From Cellvibrionaceae bacterium (GTDB lineage Bacteria; Pseudomonadota; Gammaproteobacteria; Pseudomonadales; Cellvibrionaceae), in contig JAOXRT010000030.1 of the NCBI GenBank assembly GCA_025800365.1, positions 1 through 51,328 of the forward strand: DNA of 51,328 bases, read 5' to 3'. Every line of letters starts with the position of its first letter. The first letter of the stretch is position 1. Both the position numbers and the translations under genes were made by a program. The notes beneath the pieces are model-generated. The model saw nothing but the letters and a program-made list of their open reading frames with translations, was not told the DNA's origin and did no database searches. This document shows positions 9,137-19,599 of this stretch, piece after piece.

Positions 9137-11146
9137 ATGCGCTTATCTATTCGCGCTAAACTATTGGCTGGTTTTGCTGCAGTTCTAATTCTTGTTGCGA
9201 CAACAGCAACATATTTGTTTTTTAATATTAAAGAGATCTCAGAGATAGAATCTCGCTTGACGGAATTACGCAAACCAACCGTTATCGCCGGTTTGAACCT
9301 CAGCAAAGGAATCAACATAACACTGGCAGGCCTAAGAGGTTATATGATTCTTGGAAGCAACCCCGAAAAAGCAGAGAAATTTCGTGCCGATAGAGCAGAA
9401 GGCTGGAAGCTTATTGACGATAGCCTTAGCGAGTTAAACACGCTTTCCAAAAGCTGGACCGACCCCTCAAATGTTCGGCGACTAAACGATATGAAAGCCA
9501 AAATTGAAGAATTTCGAGCCGCGCAAAAAGAAATTGAAGACATCGCCCATGCCCAAGATAACATTCCTATCTTGATTCAACTCGATGGAGAAGCCAAGCC
9601 CGCGGCCAACGCCAGCACCCTCGCACTCAATCAATTACTCCAGAGCAGTGCCAGTAGCGGAGGCAGCCCACAAAGCCTTAAAGATCTTGGCGACAGCATG
9701 AGTAGCATGTATCGCAGCATGGAAAGTTTGCGAGCTTATGTACAGAACGGCCAAGATAGCGACTTAAACACTTTCAATACGCAATGGAAAAAAAACCAAG
9801 CCCGTTTTGAGCGTTTAAATCAACTCAACAGAATGCAAGCCAACAGCAACTGGAGCAACTATAGCGATAGCCGCTCGAGCTTTAAAGCTATTGCCGACAG
9901 TATTATTAGCAGCCGGCAAGCCGATGACTGGAACCTAGCCAATTACTGGCTCGGCACAAAAGCTGCGCCGCGCGCAAATGCTATTCAAGCCAACTTAACT
10001 GAAATGCGGAAAAACCAAAACGAGCTAATGAAAGCCGACGTCAAAGTACTCGCTGCCGATATTGACTATTCAAATGTCGCACTAGCTATCGGCACAGGTC
10101 TAGCCTTGATCATAGGAATCGGTATCGCTGTAACCCTAAGCCAAACTATCGTCAGCAAAGTCAACAAAATCCTAGATGTAAACAAGAGTATCGCCAAAGG
10201 GGATCTAGACTTTGATGATCTTGTATTAGATGGAGACGACGAACTTGGAGAGCTCGCCAATGCCACTAATGAAATGGCAAACAGTTTACGAGGCTTATTA
10301 TTTGAAGTTCAAAATGCCACAAGTAATCTTGCCAGTGCCGCCGAACAATTGGTAAATAGCTCTTTGAGAACCAGCAAGGGCATGGAGTCTCAAGAGCAAA
10401 TTAGCGGCCAAGTGGTGACCGCCATGGATGAAATGTTTCGAACTGTTGAGAATATGGCTCAGAGCGCTTCGATGGCAGCCGATGCGGCCAACTCTGCCGA
10501 TCAAGAATCTCGTGATGGTTACAGCATCATGGAAACAAACATGACTTCAATCAACCTATTAGCCCAACGCATTGAAGGCGCCGCAAGCACCATTGCCGAG
10601 CTTGAAGAAGATACCAAAGGCGTTGACGCGATCGTGCAGGTTATCAATGATATTGCGGAGCAGACTAACCTGTTAGCCCTAAACGCCGCCATTGAAGCGG
10701 CGCGAGCCGGAGAACAAGGGCGCGGCTTTGCGGTTGTCGCCGACGAAGTTAGAACTTTAGCTGGCCGTACCCGCGATTCCACTGGCGAAATCAACTCTCT
10801 CTTAGAAAAGCTAAAAAATGGCGCTCTACAAGCTGTTAACGTTATGAAACAAGGACAAGAGCAAACCAATGAGAGCGTTCAAAGCGCTGAAAGCACAAGC
10901 TCATCTCTGCAGAGCATTACTAGCTCAGTAAGCACCATTAATTCAATGAATGCGCAAATAGCCTCGGCGACCGAAGAGCAAAACGCCGTCGCCAAAAACA
11001 TGAACGAAAGCATTGATGAGATTCGCCGAGAAACCCAAAACGCAATGACCAATATGCGCGAAACCGACTCTGCGGCTCAGTTAGTGGGGCAACATACGAG
11101 CAACCTCAATCAACTCACACGCAAGTTTAAACTTCCGGCTGCATAG
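9137..11146 (+). CDS. Methyl-accepting chemotaxis protein
   Basis: Transmembrane chemoreceptor that signals to the CheA/CheW flagellar control system. The order is TM1 (about residues 9–30), a long periplasmic all-helical sensor of about 280 residues, TM2 (about 313–335), a HAMP domain, and a cytoplasmic coiled coil. The signalling tip [20 protein letters not shown] lies near residues 500–520. The start is ATG 9137, with AGGGTGA five bases upstream, in preference to GTG 9128. The ligand cannot be told from sequence. No che genes are adjacent. It could be the first gene of the accessory stretch or a lineage-specific backbone gene. Confidence 0.95.
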   Translation: MRLSIRAKLLAGFAAVLILVATTATYLFFNIKEISEIESRLTELRKPTVIAGLNLSKGINITLAGLRGYMILGSNPEKAEKFRADRAEGWKLIDDSLSELNTLSKSWTDPSNVRRLNDMKAKIEEFRAAQKEIEDIAHAQDNIPILIQLDGEAKPAANASTLALNQLLQSSASSGGSPQSLKDLGDSMSSMYRSMESLRAYVQNGQDSDLNTFNTQWKKNQARFERLNQLNRMQANSNWSNYSDSRSSFKAIADSIISSRQADDWNLANYWLGTKAAPRANAIQANLTEMRKNQNELMKADVKVLAADIDYSNVALAIGTGLALIIGIGIAVTLSQTIVSKVNKILDVNKSIAKGDLDFDDLVLDGDDELGELANATNEMANSLRGLLFEVQNATSNLASAAEQLVNSSLRTSKGMESQEQISGQVVTAMDEMFRTVENMAQSASMAADAANSADQESRDGYSIMETNMTSINLLAQRIEGAASTIAELEEDTKGVDAIVQVINDIAEQTNLLALNAAIEAARAGEQGRGFAVVADEVRTLAGRTRDSTGEINSLLEKLKNGALQAVNVMKQGQEQTNESVQSAESTSSSLQSITSSVSTINSMNAQIASATEEQNAVAKNMNESIDEIRRETQNAMTNMRETDSAAQLVGQHTSNLNQLTRKFKLPAA

Positions 11147-11304
11147 ACAAAAAAGGCAATTTTTGCTGACCGTGAAGGTACGGCAAAGTTAAACGGTGAA
11201 GAATGGAAGCTAGCAGGGGCCAGCTGTGTGGCCTCTGATAGCTATGTTTGCCACTGAAGAAACTGACAACTAAACAGCTGGATAGAAAATCACCCAGTCC
11301 TTCA

Positions 11305-12343
11305 AGAGTAACCCCTTCACTTTAAACCGCAGTTATAAGTAGAGGGTTATGCCGACTGCAGCAGCTGTTTCGGAGATATTCCCTCTATGGCAATGCTGGG
11401 CCGCTCGTTGTTGCACTTCTACTGCTACTCAATTGCACGTTGTCGAACCTGTTCAGCCACTATCAAAGTGGTACATATCCATCCACTCTGGCCCGTTGTC
11501 GTAGCGTAATCCTGCTGGTTTTCCTCTCCATTCAATGATTTTCTCTAAGGATCAGATAACCCAAAGGACCAGCATGGATAAATCCATACCAATAGCTAAA
11601 CTCTCCCGGTTGCAGTCGTCAATCAGGTTAAACGTACACAAGCATCTACAGTCACTCAAACTGTCAGAAATAAAGCCCCTTGACCACACGTCATTAGCTG
11701 TTACAGGAACGTTAAGAGCGTCAGGCTTATCCCACTTGATACACCTCTTAGGCTGACCCGAAGATTAAACTCAAGTTCTCGATAGATGCGATAAACCCAC
11801 TTGTCATTCCAGCCAAAACCTTTCACATGCAGGAGGTACAGACCGAGTCCCCAGCGGTGATGTGCCGTCGTTGAACGTAACGGCTAATCTTCTATCAAGG
11901 CGCTCTGGCTTGAGAACGCAGACTTGGAACGGTAGAGACTTTTACTGATACCACAGACTAAACATACTAAACGAGTGCTGAGCTGATGCTTTTGCAAGGC
12001 TCACGCGTCAACTCCTTGCGCAGAAACGGCTTTACAGCTTGCCCTCAAGCACTTCCTGGGGAAGCTACGCGTTGTGGCGTTCTTCAGTATGCATTTTCTT
12101 GAGTCGCTTCATCATTGAGGCATCCATACCACCGAACTTGGAGCGCCATTTGTAGAACGGAGCAGAACTTATACCATGCTCACTGAGGAGATCAGAGGCG
12201 GACACACCATTTTCGTTTTGCTTGAGGACAGCCACAGCCTAGCGGTCCCCACATCGGAATTTACGCATTGTTAAAAACTCCTTAGTGAGTCAAATTACTA
12301 GAATTTTCTACTTATAACTTCATTAGATTATTAGGGAGATTAC
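11305..12343 (-). mobile_element. Decayed IS3-family element (IS407-like), minus strand
   Basis: Conceptual translation of the minus strand, across stops and frameshifts, reads as an IS3-family transposase. An OrfA-like start, MRKFRCGD…AVAVLKQNENG, is followed by EHGISSAPFYKWRSKFGGMD. OrfB-like pieces are HHRWGLGLYLLHVKGFGW, VYRIYRELE, NLIDDCNRE, EKIIEWRGKPAG and DNGPE, then the tail NNERPSIAIEGISPKQL. The segment that should follow DNGPE and carry the catalytic Glu is missing. Subterminal inverted copies of AGTTATAAGTAGA lie at 11331–11343 and 12307–12319, with degenerate ends near 11305 and 12343. At about 1.04 kb it is shorter than an intact element and cannot be active. Confidence 0.85.
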
Positions 12344-12499
12344 ACAAGCAGTTCTCAGAGCCGAAGGCAAAACTGCGAATAAAAAATGAACCTACAAGAT
12401 AAATGCAAAAGTGAGACTCCAGATACGTACTAAGAAGTTAAAGATACTGCAAAGACCAGCGTAGATTAAGGCATAACTAGAAAACAACCAAGTCTGACC

Positions 12500-12830
12500 A
12501 ACTAGAATTTTCTTTACTGGTTCGGCATAGCATATCAAGGTCGCGCGATTTCTCAGCCAGTTATGCAAGGAGCGAGGAAAGCTCACGAAAGTCATCTTCG
12601 ACAATGGACTCAGTTTACTAGCAATTCGAAGTAGGGTTACTGTGTCTCACTTGGATTTATACACGCTAGCAAATCCGAACAGAACACCTATGTTGAAAAC
12701 CTGAATACTAGGCAAATTCAAGAACGAAATTTTAAACCAGCATTAGCTCAGAATTTAGGAGGAAGCACTTTTCGAAATTCATCAATGGTAAGAACACTAA
12801 CACGTTATACAATTTACCGAACTAAATATT
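12500..12830 (+). pseudogene. Second decayed IS3-family transposase fragment, plus strand
   Basis: Plus-strand frames, switching by frameshift, give LSQLCKERGKLTKVIFDNG, then QFTSNSK, then VSLGFIHASKSEQNTYVENL, then KFKNEILNQH and EEALFEIHQW. These align in order with the DDE core of IS3-family OrfB, including the second Asp in the DNG motif and the catalytic Glu in the NxYVE motif. Only the 3' half of the gene is recognisable, and it has stops and frameshifts throughout. Its orientation is opposite to the neighbouring remnant at 11305–12343, so these are two separate insertions. Confidence 0.7.
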
Positions 12831-12989
12831 ACTAAGTGAGATTAAATAAAAAGCTACGTGTCGTATCAGAGCCTTCTCCAGTTAGTGATTCAAGCCTTTG
12901 GGAAAGATACTAGAACATACAAATGAATAAAACAACGAACCTAGAAAGGTAAAAGTAGACGCCATGAAGAGAAACACAAAGAACTAACA

Positions 12990-13026
12990 TAAAAATTTTC
13001 AAGTGAGGCAGGCGAAAACCTGCCTC
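12990..13026 (-). terminator. Terminator of the lanthipeptide operon
   Basis: A perfect 8-bp stem GAGGCAGG/CCTGCCTC with a 6-base loop at 13005–13026 is followed on the minus strand by a T-rich tract (to about 12990). It lies about ten bases after the stop codon of the precursor gene. Confidence 0.85.
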
Positions 13027-13035
13027 AACCAGGTA

Positions 13036-13242
13036 TTAACTACCACCACCAAAAGTTTGGCCTGGACTACCAGTAAAAGTTCCTGGTTGGCATGGCCCAC
13101 AGGTCACACATGTACAAGCTGCGTTCGAGCAAGTCACGCTAACAGTAATCGAAACTTCCCCGCCTTCACCGCCAGCGCCGGCAGCATCAATTTGGTTGGG
13201 ATTGATTTCGGTAATTACCTTTTTATCTAACTTTAATTCCAT
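13036..13242 (-). CDS. lanA: Class I lanthipeptide precursor (LanA)
   Basis: A 68-residue precursor. The leader start MELKLDKKVITEI fits the LKLxKKxI-type leader of Gram-negative class I lanthipeptides, which binds the dehydratase. The leader ends in a Gly/Ala-rich stretch (residues 20–28). The core is rich in Ser, Thr and Cys, with cysteines at 38, 43, 45, 48 and 51 and many upstream Ser/Thr residues able to form (methyl)lanthionine. Residues 52–68 are a Gly/Thr/Ser tail without cysteine. AAGGA lies seven bases before the ATG. It is the last gene of the lan operon, 91 bases after lanC, and may also have its own promoter there. The gene symbol is generic. Confidence 0.85.
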   Translation of the reverse strand: MELKLDKKVITEINPNQIDAAGAGGEGGEVSITVSVTCSNAACTCVTCGPCQPGTFTGSPGQTFGGGS

Positions 13243-13333
13243 CTTTTATTCCTTAAATTACTAATTAATCCTACGGCCGTTGCCGCAAAATCAATATACA
13301 CAAACCATAGAAAACAACAACACCACAAAGGTT

Positions 13334-14464
13334 TTACACGCCAAAATCATTTACGTTTTCTATAGGAATACCGATAATTGCCAACCATCCCTCATTCAAC
13401 AAATCTTTGCTCATACGAACCAGAGCAACACCAGTAGCGCTTTGCAATATAGAAGGGGCAAAATGCTCGATTGTAGTAAAAGGGTAATAGGGGCGAACTT
13501 TATGATTAGCAAACTTATATTTCTCAACCTCATCGGCCAAGAACTGACAAATTTTTTCGTCCTCGTAATCGAACACCTTTTGAAAATATCGATAAAGAAC
13601 TATAACACCCGCCGGCCCATGACAAATACCAGCGTCCACAAAGCTATGATCCCCAGAATAGATTCTATTGTTACACAATGCTATTAAATTTAATGCATCT
13701 TCTTTCCTCGACTCATCACCGAAACACTGATACTGGACAGCATACATTAAAATTAGACTCAAATTCCCGTAACACCACCCAATTCTCGCTGGAAGATTGT
13801 CTTTCAATAGCCAAGGAAACTCACCACTAGACGACACCTGATCTCGGCAATATCCCACTATCCTTTCAACCATTAAAAAATAATCGTCTTGTAGCCTTGG
13901 AAATACTTTCATTGCCAACGTCATAGCCGAAACGACGCCTGGAACACCGTGCGCGAATCCCAGATTGAGAGAATCAGAATCCACTGTATCTAAACCCACA
14001 ACCGTTAAACCATCGTTAGATAAGTCTATTCTGCGTGAAAATTCGCGCATTATAAAAAATGCAGCCTGCTCTCTCCTACGACAAATGCAGTAGTACAATA
14101 TCCCGGACAAGCCAGAAACAAATTCTAGCTTCATGGATTCTACTAGCTCACGGATAGAGTCATCAATCACACCATCAATTGCTGACCCTAAAGGTTCTGG
14201 TGATATCTCAGAAAATATCTCACTTATACTAGTAAGAATAAAATAAATGCCAACGAGCCCAGATGAAATACAGAGACTCAAATTATTAGATGACTCTATT
14301 AACTTCATACACTCGTGAACGCAATCTATAGATTTCGACTTATCACTATCATCTCCTGTGATTTGCCATTTTTTAGCATAAAACAGTGATTTTTCAATTA
14401 TCCTGACGGGGTCGTTATAGTCCCAAGCGCCAATATCGATTTCAACCTCTCCAACAAAGTCCAT
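13334..14464 (-). CDS. lanC: Lanthionine synthetase C-like cyclase (LanC)
   Basis: Zinc enzyme that adds cysteine thiols to dehydroamino acids to close lanthionine rings. The LanC signature is intact: H172 in GFAHGVPG, zinc ligand C231 in GWCYGN, and zinc ligands C281 and H282 in CHGPAG. At 376 residues it is within the normal range (about 400) and has no membrane segment or kinase domain, so it is the stand-alone class I form. Its ATG begins one base after the lanB stop, indicating translational coupling. lanA follows downstream. Confidence 0.93.
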   Translation of the reverse strand: MDFVGEVEIDIGAWDYNDPVRIIEKSLFYAKKWQITGDDSDKSKSIDCVHECMKLIESSNNLSLCISSGLVGIYFILTSISEIFSEISPEPLGSAIDGVIDDSIRELVESMKLEFVSGLSGILYYCICRRREQAAFFIMREFSRRIDLSNDGLTVVGLDTVDSDSLNLGFAHGVPGVVSAMTLAMKVFPRLQDDYFLMVERIVGYCRDQVSSSGEFPWLLKDNLPARIGWCYGNLSLILMYAVQYQCFGDESRKEDALNLIALCNNRIYSGDHSFVDAGICHGPAGVIVLYRYFQKVFDYEDEKICQFLADEVEKYKFANHKVRPYYPFTTIEHFAPSILQSATGVALVRMSKDLLNEGWLAIIGIPIENVNDFGV

Positions 14465-14465
14465 T

Positions 14466-17459
14466 TCATTTACCTTCTATCGCTTTCAGCTTTCCTGTGT
14501 GTCGCCTTAACAAATCAGACACTAAAAAATCAAAGTTCCTTTGATGCATGACAAAAGTCCTATTTACTTGCATATGAATAAACCCATAGATAAACCTGAC
14601 CCTAGACTCAGCCTCTTGAGTTTCGAGCTTGCTTAAAATTTCTTTAAAAATCTCGAGGACATCATCACATTCATCTAGATAAGCTTCAAAATGGCTGGAT
14701 TTTAAGAGGTCAGACACATAGTTTCCGGACCTCTTCCTGACATTTCGATCTACTTTCAGTTCAGAGTTATAACTATTACAAAATTCAGCGTAAATTTTAT
14801 TCCTCTGGCTGGTGTCATATACACTAGATAAAACTTTCTCTAAAAATGAAGCGCAAGCAATTACACGTTCGTCTTCAGATTCATATTTTGACACGTCTTG
14901 CTGGGCGCGTTTTGAACATAAGCAATAAAGCTGCTCTACGAGAGTCGTCACTTCACTACCACCATAGCGATAGTTTTCAGGATAATAGCTACTAAGATCT
15001 AATCTGTGAAATAGCTTTCCTACCCCCGCCTCTGTTAGGCATCCTGAAAAACACTCTAATGAATTTTCAACTCCATCTCGCAAGAAAACCCGCAAACGAA
15101 GATGATCGCCATTTTCGTCTCTGTACCTGGTATAAAGGGTATTCCCCATACGCTCATTCAGATATTGAAAAAGTTCTGACCTCAGGATCAGATCCAATGA
15201 ATAGTTATCCGAATACAGCCTAAAGCAGCATTGCTGTTCAGAAGGGTGAAATATCGCTTTGCTCACGTCAACCCTGCCAGCTCGCGCGACAATAGCATCA
15301 ACTGAAGAATCACTGAGGACTGTCTTATAAAAATTAGGGTTTCGGTTTGTAGCCAAGCAGCAAACCTCTTCAGAATACGCACCTCCTTCAACACCAACGC
15401 CATCTAAATACTCTTCAAGTTTAAGTTCCTTTGCCTTAGCTGCTTCTCTTGCAAATATCTCAACCAAAGAGTCGTTTGTCATATCTATTACTAAAAACCT
15501 GTCAAAGCTCATCAGTTTAAACTTCATCGGAAGATTGTGATTTTCGAAAAATCTAGGAATATTACCAGCTGCCTTAAGACTGCACTCTTCTTGAAGCTCC
15601 TTCAAAAGAGACTTCCTTAAGTACCAAGTTCTCGGAGCCAAAATAACTCCATCGCACATTACACGAGGAAGTTCGTCTAGAACACTTCCAACTCCCCCCC
15701 AAGAAAACCCCACACCCGCGTAAAACTGTGACTCAATGGAGGCGAGGAATCTATATATAGGCAGTGTATATGCATTATAATAGCCATGTGCGTTGCATAA
15801 CCTTGGGATTACCAACTTCCCTTTCTCTCGATCTACTAAGTAGATATAATCATCTTCGACAAAAACTAACAAAGACGACAAGTCAACACTACTAGTCAGC
15901 CCAGTAGCCACTTCACCACCTAAAGATATATCATATTTATGAAGTACGGCTCTAGATGTGACATTACTAGCCCTATCATCTGGGTCGTGAGAAAGATCAG
16001 CGAAAATAACTCTATCATGCTCAGTATTTTGACGGTCAATAAATTTGTGAAGGTCGTCCTTTAACCGTGAATTGAAAGGTGAAAACCTAGCAAACGATTG
16101 AACACTAGGGTGAGACTGGAAGGACGAAATAGAAGGGACGATTTCTCCGGAAATATTGTTCAACACTATTTTGCAAGAAACAGACGGCGGGAGGTAGTAC
16201 AATTCTTCTTCTCCTCCTTTATTAAAATCAATGAGACTGATATCCAACACACCGGCACGTGACTTTCTAGAAACCAATTCTAATAGATAGAGATCTTTTT
16301 CATCTAACTCAAGTTTTTCATTGCCCTTCCCACCAGAAAATATCTTTCCGACCTTACTATCGAGCGTTTTCCTATATTGAGTAAGCCCATGCTCTGGGTG
16401 AAAGATATCCAGCAGCGGGACGCACCTATCACCGAATTCCTGCCTAATCTGATTTGCAAGCTCCGCGGAACTCGGCTTGAACTTACTTACACTTTTCGTG
16501 TGTATCGACACTGCCTTTTGTAAAATTGATCTCAAATCTAATACCCCTGAATCCCCAACTCTTCTATCTTCAGTGATGAGGTATAAGTAGTTACTTCTGG
16601 GGATATCTACACCTATTCTCTTGGCATTTTCATCGATAGAATCGAGATAAGAAGATATTTCACTCTCTTGAGTAGTTCGTTTCAAACTAAGCAAGTCCAG
16701 TAAAATAGACTTTACGAACTGACATTTAACGCCCTCTAAAACCTCACAAAAATATGACGTACGAGTCTTATCCCCAGTTAAATGAGGGAATACGTCGACA
16801 AGACTGAGAACTTGTTCTTCTAACAGCTTATAGACAAAATCTATAGCGCCTTGTTTTGAGACGTCAAACTTTTCTACCAACTGATTACAAACGTTGTTTA
16901 TTGATAGAAACCTGGGCTTTTCAAAGATACCTAAAACAAAACTCATTATAGAGTCAACGCCAACAGAACTAAAACTATAACCGCGGCGCTTGTCAAATAA
17001 TGTTTTCTCCGTCAACTGTAACCTACTACCATCAACATATGCGAAATTAGAAATTGAGCAAAGAACTTCCTCTGGTAGGTCTTTTTGACTGACTAAATAT
17101 TTTAGAATTTCCGCTGCAAATCGACCGTCTATCTCTACATGCAATGTGCGCCCCTCATCACAGCCAGGAGAGCCAAGCTTAACAAAGCTAAATGATGACA
17201 TTGTGCCGTAAGGGGTGGATCTATAAGAGGCCCGATTCAAATACTTCAGGAGCGACAGGTGATTCTCGCCATTTCTCCCACCTCCCTCAGAAACCAATCT
17301 TTCTGCAAGTGAGCTTGATACCAAAGAAATATCCAAGCCACTCGAAGCAGCATATTCCTCACATTTATCAAGCGAAAAGCCATTTCCGATAAAATTTTCG
17401 AACTGTACACTGTTAAGTACAGGCCTTCTAACCACTACAGAATCATGCAACTCAAACAA
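14466..17459 (-). CDS. lanB: Lantibiotic dehydratase, full-length LanB
   Basis: Glutamyl-tRNA-dependent dehydratase that converts core Ser and Thr to dehydroalanine and dehydrobutyrine. At 997 residues it carries both parts in one chain. The N-terminal glutamylation domain includes the typical RASYRSTPYG motif (about residues 76–85). The C-terminal elimination domain (SpaB_C/thiopeptide type, from about residue 700) includes TRYRDENGDHLRLRVF near 775. It is not the split form seen in thiopeptide clusters. The start is TTG at 17459, with AAGGAG seven bases upstream. Two 60-base lines hand-counted here give 38–40% G+C, against 52% for one line of nrdA. Confidence 0.93.
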   Translation of the reverse strand: MFELHDSVVVRRPVLNSVQFENFIGNGFSLDKCEEYAASSGLDISLVSSSLAERLVSEGGGRNGENHLSLLKYLNRASYRSTPYGTMSSFSFVKLGSPGCDEGRTLHVEIDGRFAAEILKYLVSQKDLPEEVLCSISNFAYVDGSRLQLTEKTLFDKRRGYSFSSVGVDSIMSFVLGIFEKPRFLSINNVCNQLVEKFDVSKQGAIDFVYKLLEEQVLSLVDVFPHLTGDKTRTSYFCEVLEGVKCQFVKSILLDLLSLKRTTQESEISSYLDSIDENAKRIGVDIPRSNYLYLITEDRRVGDSGVLDLRSILQKAVSIHTKSVSKFKPSSAELANQIRQEFGDRCVPLLDIFHPEHGLTQYRKTLDSKVGKIFSGGKGNEKLELDEKDLYLLELVSRKSRAGVLDISLIDFNKGGEEELYYLPPSVSCKIVLNNISGEIVPSISSFQSHPSVQSFARFSPFNSRLKDDLHKFIDRQNTEHDRVIFADLSHDPDDRASNVTSRAVLHKYDISLGGEVATGLTSSVDLSSLLVFVEDDYIYLVDREKGKLVIPRLCNAHGYYNAYTLPIYRFLASIESQFYAGVGFSWGGVGSVLDELPRVMCDGVILAPRTWYLRKSLLKELQEECSLKAAGNIPRFFENHNLPMKFKLMSFDRFLVIDMTNDSLVEIFAREAAKAKELKLEEYLDGVGVEGGAYSEEVCCLATNRNPNFYKTVLSDSSVDAIVARAGRVDVSKAIFHPSEQQCCFRLYSDNYSLDLILRSELFQYLNERMGNTLYTRYRDENGDHLRLRVFLRDGVENSLECFSGCLTEAGVGKLFHRLDLSSYYPENYRYGGSEVTTLVEQLYCLCSKRAQQDVSKYESEDERVIACASFLEKVLSSVYDTSQRNKIYAEFCNSYNSELKVDRNVRKRSGNYVSDLLKSSHFEAYLDECDDVLEIFKEILSKLETQEAESRVRFIYGFIHMQVNRTFVMHQRNFDFLVSDLLRRHTGKLKAIEGK

Positions 17460-17530
17460 CTTTCAACTCCTTATGTAAATTTGTTCACAAAAACCGATAT
17501 ATCCGGTAGCTATCTGGCATAGCCAGAACA

Positions 17531-19570
17531 CTAGAAATTACTAAAATCAATAACTCTATCTGCGGCGTCTATCGTATCTTGACGGTGCGCGATTGATACT
17601 TTTGTTAAGTTAACGCCATTTAAATTGGACATTATTTTTCTTTCTGTTGCTATGTCTAAATGACTAGTTGCCTCGTCCAAAATCAATAACCCTGGACGAA
17701 CATACAACGCCCGGGCCAATATAATCCTCTGAACTTGACCACCACTCAAAGCAGCCCCCATTTCTCCAATTCTAGTTGAAAATTTAAGCGGCAAGGAATC
17801 TATATCATCATATATACATGCAAGACGAGCACACTCTTTCACCCAGTCAACATCTACATTCTTATCGAAAAATGCTATATTTTCCAAAATGGAACCACTT
17901 AACAACTGATCTCCCTGAAGAACAGCAGATACCCTTCCTTCTTTGACGCTCGTAACCCCATGACCATCAGATATTGTCACAGCTCCCCCTTCTGCGCTGT
18001 ACAACCCCGCCATACACTTGACCAAAGTGCTTTTCCCTACGCCACTAGGCCCTACAATAGCAACTGACTCTCCCGATTCGACATCAAAACTAACGTCTTT
18101 AAATACCCAAGGGTCCGAGCTAGAGTATCTATATGATAAATTTGAAACCTTTAGAGCAGCAGGCTCAATTTTTTCATTAAGTTTTTTAGGAAACCCGGGG
18201 GTAGAGCTATTCGTGAATACAATATCAGCCAGTCTAGACATATGCACTTCGATCATTTTAAACTCAAAATAACTTGATATCAGCCCCCCTACTGATTGCT
18301 CAAACCTAGTTTTAAAGCTAATAAACGCTATCATCATACCGACGGTCATGCCTCCAGCGATTACATCAAGGGCCGCAAAATAATATAGAATCAAATTACC
18401 CAAACCAAAAATGGCAACATTCGACATTGCATTGAAGGCAGTAAGCTTTGAATATGCTACTTCTTTATTTATTTCCAATGACAATCTACTTGACCATTCC
18501 TCATGACGAAGCCTTTCTCTCGAAAATATCTTTATGGGTTGTATAGCCCTGATGGTCTCCATAAAATGTGACTGCACATCAGCTTGCGCTGAAAGCCTCT
18601 CTTCCTCCAGTTTTTTAAGCGATGACAAAAATGCGAATCTCACAACGACCAACACAAAAACCGCAACGAACACTATAATTGTCATTTTAATGCTATAGAC
18701 AGCCATTATTATTAAAAGGAAGAACGCCATCACCCCATCAAGAAAAGCAGTAGCCATGCTTGAAGATATTATCCTTTTAATATGATGAACAGATGAGAAA
18801 CGAGAAACAACATCACCCATATTTCGTTTTTGAAAATAGTCGACCGACAAACCAACTAAGTGAGAAAAGAGATTGTTGGACATCTGATTTCCAAGAATCG
18901 CTGAAAATCTTATCACCAAAAACTCGCGCAAGAACCTCACAAAAACTTCAAATAAAAGTAAAAACGAAAACCCGAGAAACAGAACTAAAAGTAAATCCTC
19001 AGCTTCCCTTACTATCACATCATCTATGATAAGCTGAGCATAGAATGGTGTTATCATAACAACAATTTGGAGAACCAAAGAAACCAAAACAATTTCTACA
19101 ACCGATCGAACAACACCACTACTACTAGACCAAAGAGAGCTCAGCTTTGGACGCCGCGCCTTTTCCTTATTGCTCATGAATTGATTGGTTGGCTCAACTT
19201 CCAGCATGATGCCTGTAAAGTGATTGCTTAACTCTTCCTTCTTTAGCGTTCGTTTTCCTCTAGCTGGGTCCAGAATAGAAAACCGCCCCCCTTTACACTT
19301 TTCCAGAACAACGAAATGATTAAAATCCCAATGCAATATCGCCGGAAGCATAACACTCTCCAAGGCATCGATATCAACACTAAGCGCCCTGCACCTCAAA
19401 TCATTATCCGCGCATATTTGCACTATCTGTTCTAAAGTTGCGCCATTAGAGGAAAAGCTCGACTTCTGTCTAAGCGAGTACAACTCTGTGGATTTCCCAT
19501 ACTTATTTAGGAGCATAGCAATACATGCCAACCCACATTCAGAGATTTCTGATTGCAATATCAACTTCAT
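17531..19570 (-). CDS. lanT: C39-peptidase ABC exporter (LanT type)
   Basis: Bifunctional inner-membrane exporter that removes the leader and pumps out the peptide. The N-terminal C39 peptidase has its catalytic set: Q6, C12 (SEISECGLAC), H85 (FNHFVVLEK) and D101 (ILDPARG). A six-helix ABC membrane domain spans about residues 155–440. The ATPase domain shows GPSGVGKST (about 506–514), LSGGQVQR, LLILDEATSHLD and an IAHR switch His, so it looks active. Such fused transporters are typical of class II lanthipeptides and bacteriocins; here one serves a class I set. It lies 29 bases after hlyD. A strong ribosome-binding site is not evident at this start. Confidence 0.93.
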   Translation of the reverse strand: MKLILQSEISECGLACIAMLLNKYGKSTELYSLRQKSSFSSNGATLEQIVQICADNDLRCRALSVDIDALESVMLPAILHWDFNHFVVLEKCKGGRFSILDPARGKRTLKKEELSNHFTGIMLEVEPTNQFMSNKEKARRPKLSSLWSSSSGVVRSVVEIVLVSLVLQIVVMITPFYAQLIIDDVIVREAEDLLLVLFLGFSFLLLFEVFVRFLREFLVIRFSAILGNQMSNNLFSHLVGLSVDYFQKRNMGDVVSRFSSVHHIKRIISSSMATAFLDGVMAFFLLIIMAVYSIKMTIIVFVAVFVLVVVRFAFLSSLKKLEEERLSAQADVQSHFMETIRAIQPIKIFSRERLRHEEWSSRLSLEINKEVAYSKLTAFNAMSNVAIFGLGNLILYYFAALDVIAGGMTVGMMIAFISFKTRFEQSVGGLISSYFEFKMIEVHMSRLADIVFTNSSTPGFPKKLNEKIEPAALKVSNLSYRYSSSDPWVFKDVSFDVESGESVAIVGPSGVGKSTLVKCMAGLYSAEGGAVTISDGHGVTSVKEGRVSAVLQGDQLLSGSILENIAFFDKNVDVDWVKECARLACIYDDIDSLPLKFSTRIGEMGAALSGGQVQRIILARALYVRPGLLILDEATSHLDIATERKIMSNLNGVNLTKVSIAHRQDTIDAADRVIDFSNF

Positions 19571-19599
19571 AGGAGTAAGAATTCTATAAGGAAATAAGG

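Noticed and set aside
11535-11756. 73-codon plus-strand reading frame
   Set aside because: It is antisense to the recognisable IS3 transposase remnant on the minus strand.
12392-12604. 70-codon minus-strand reading frame
   Set aside because: It is antisense to the plus-strand IS3 fragment and lacks a ribosome-binding site.
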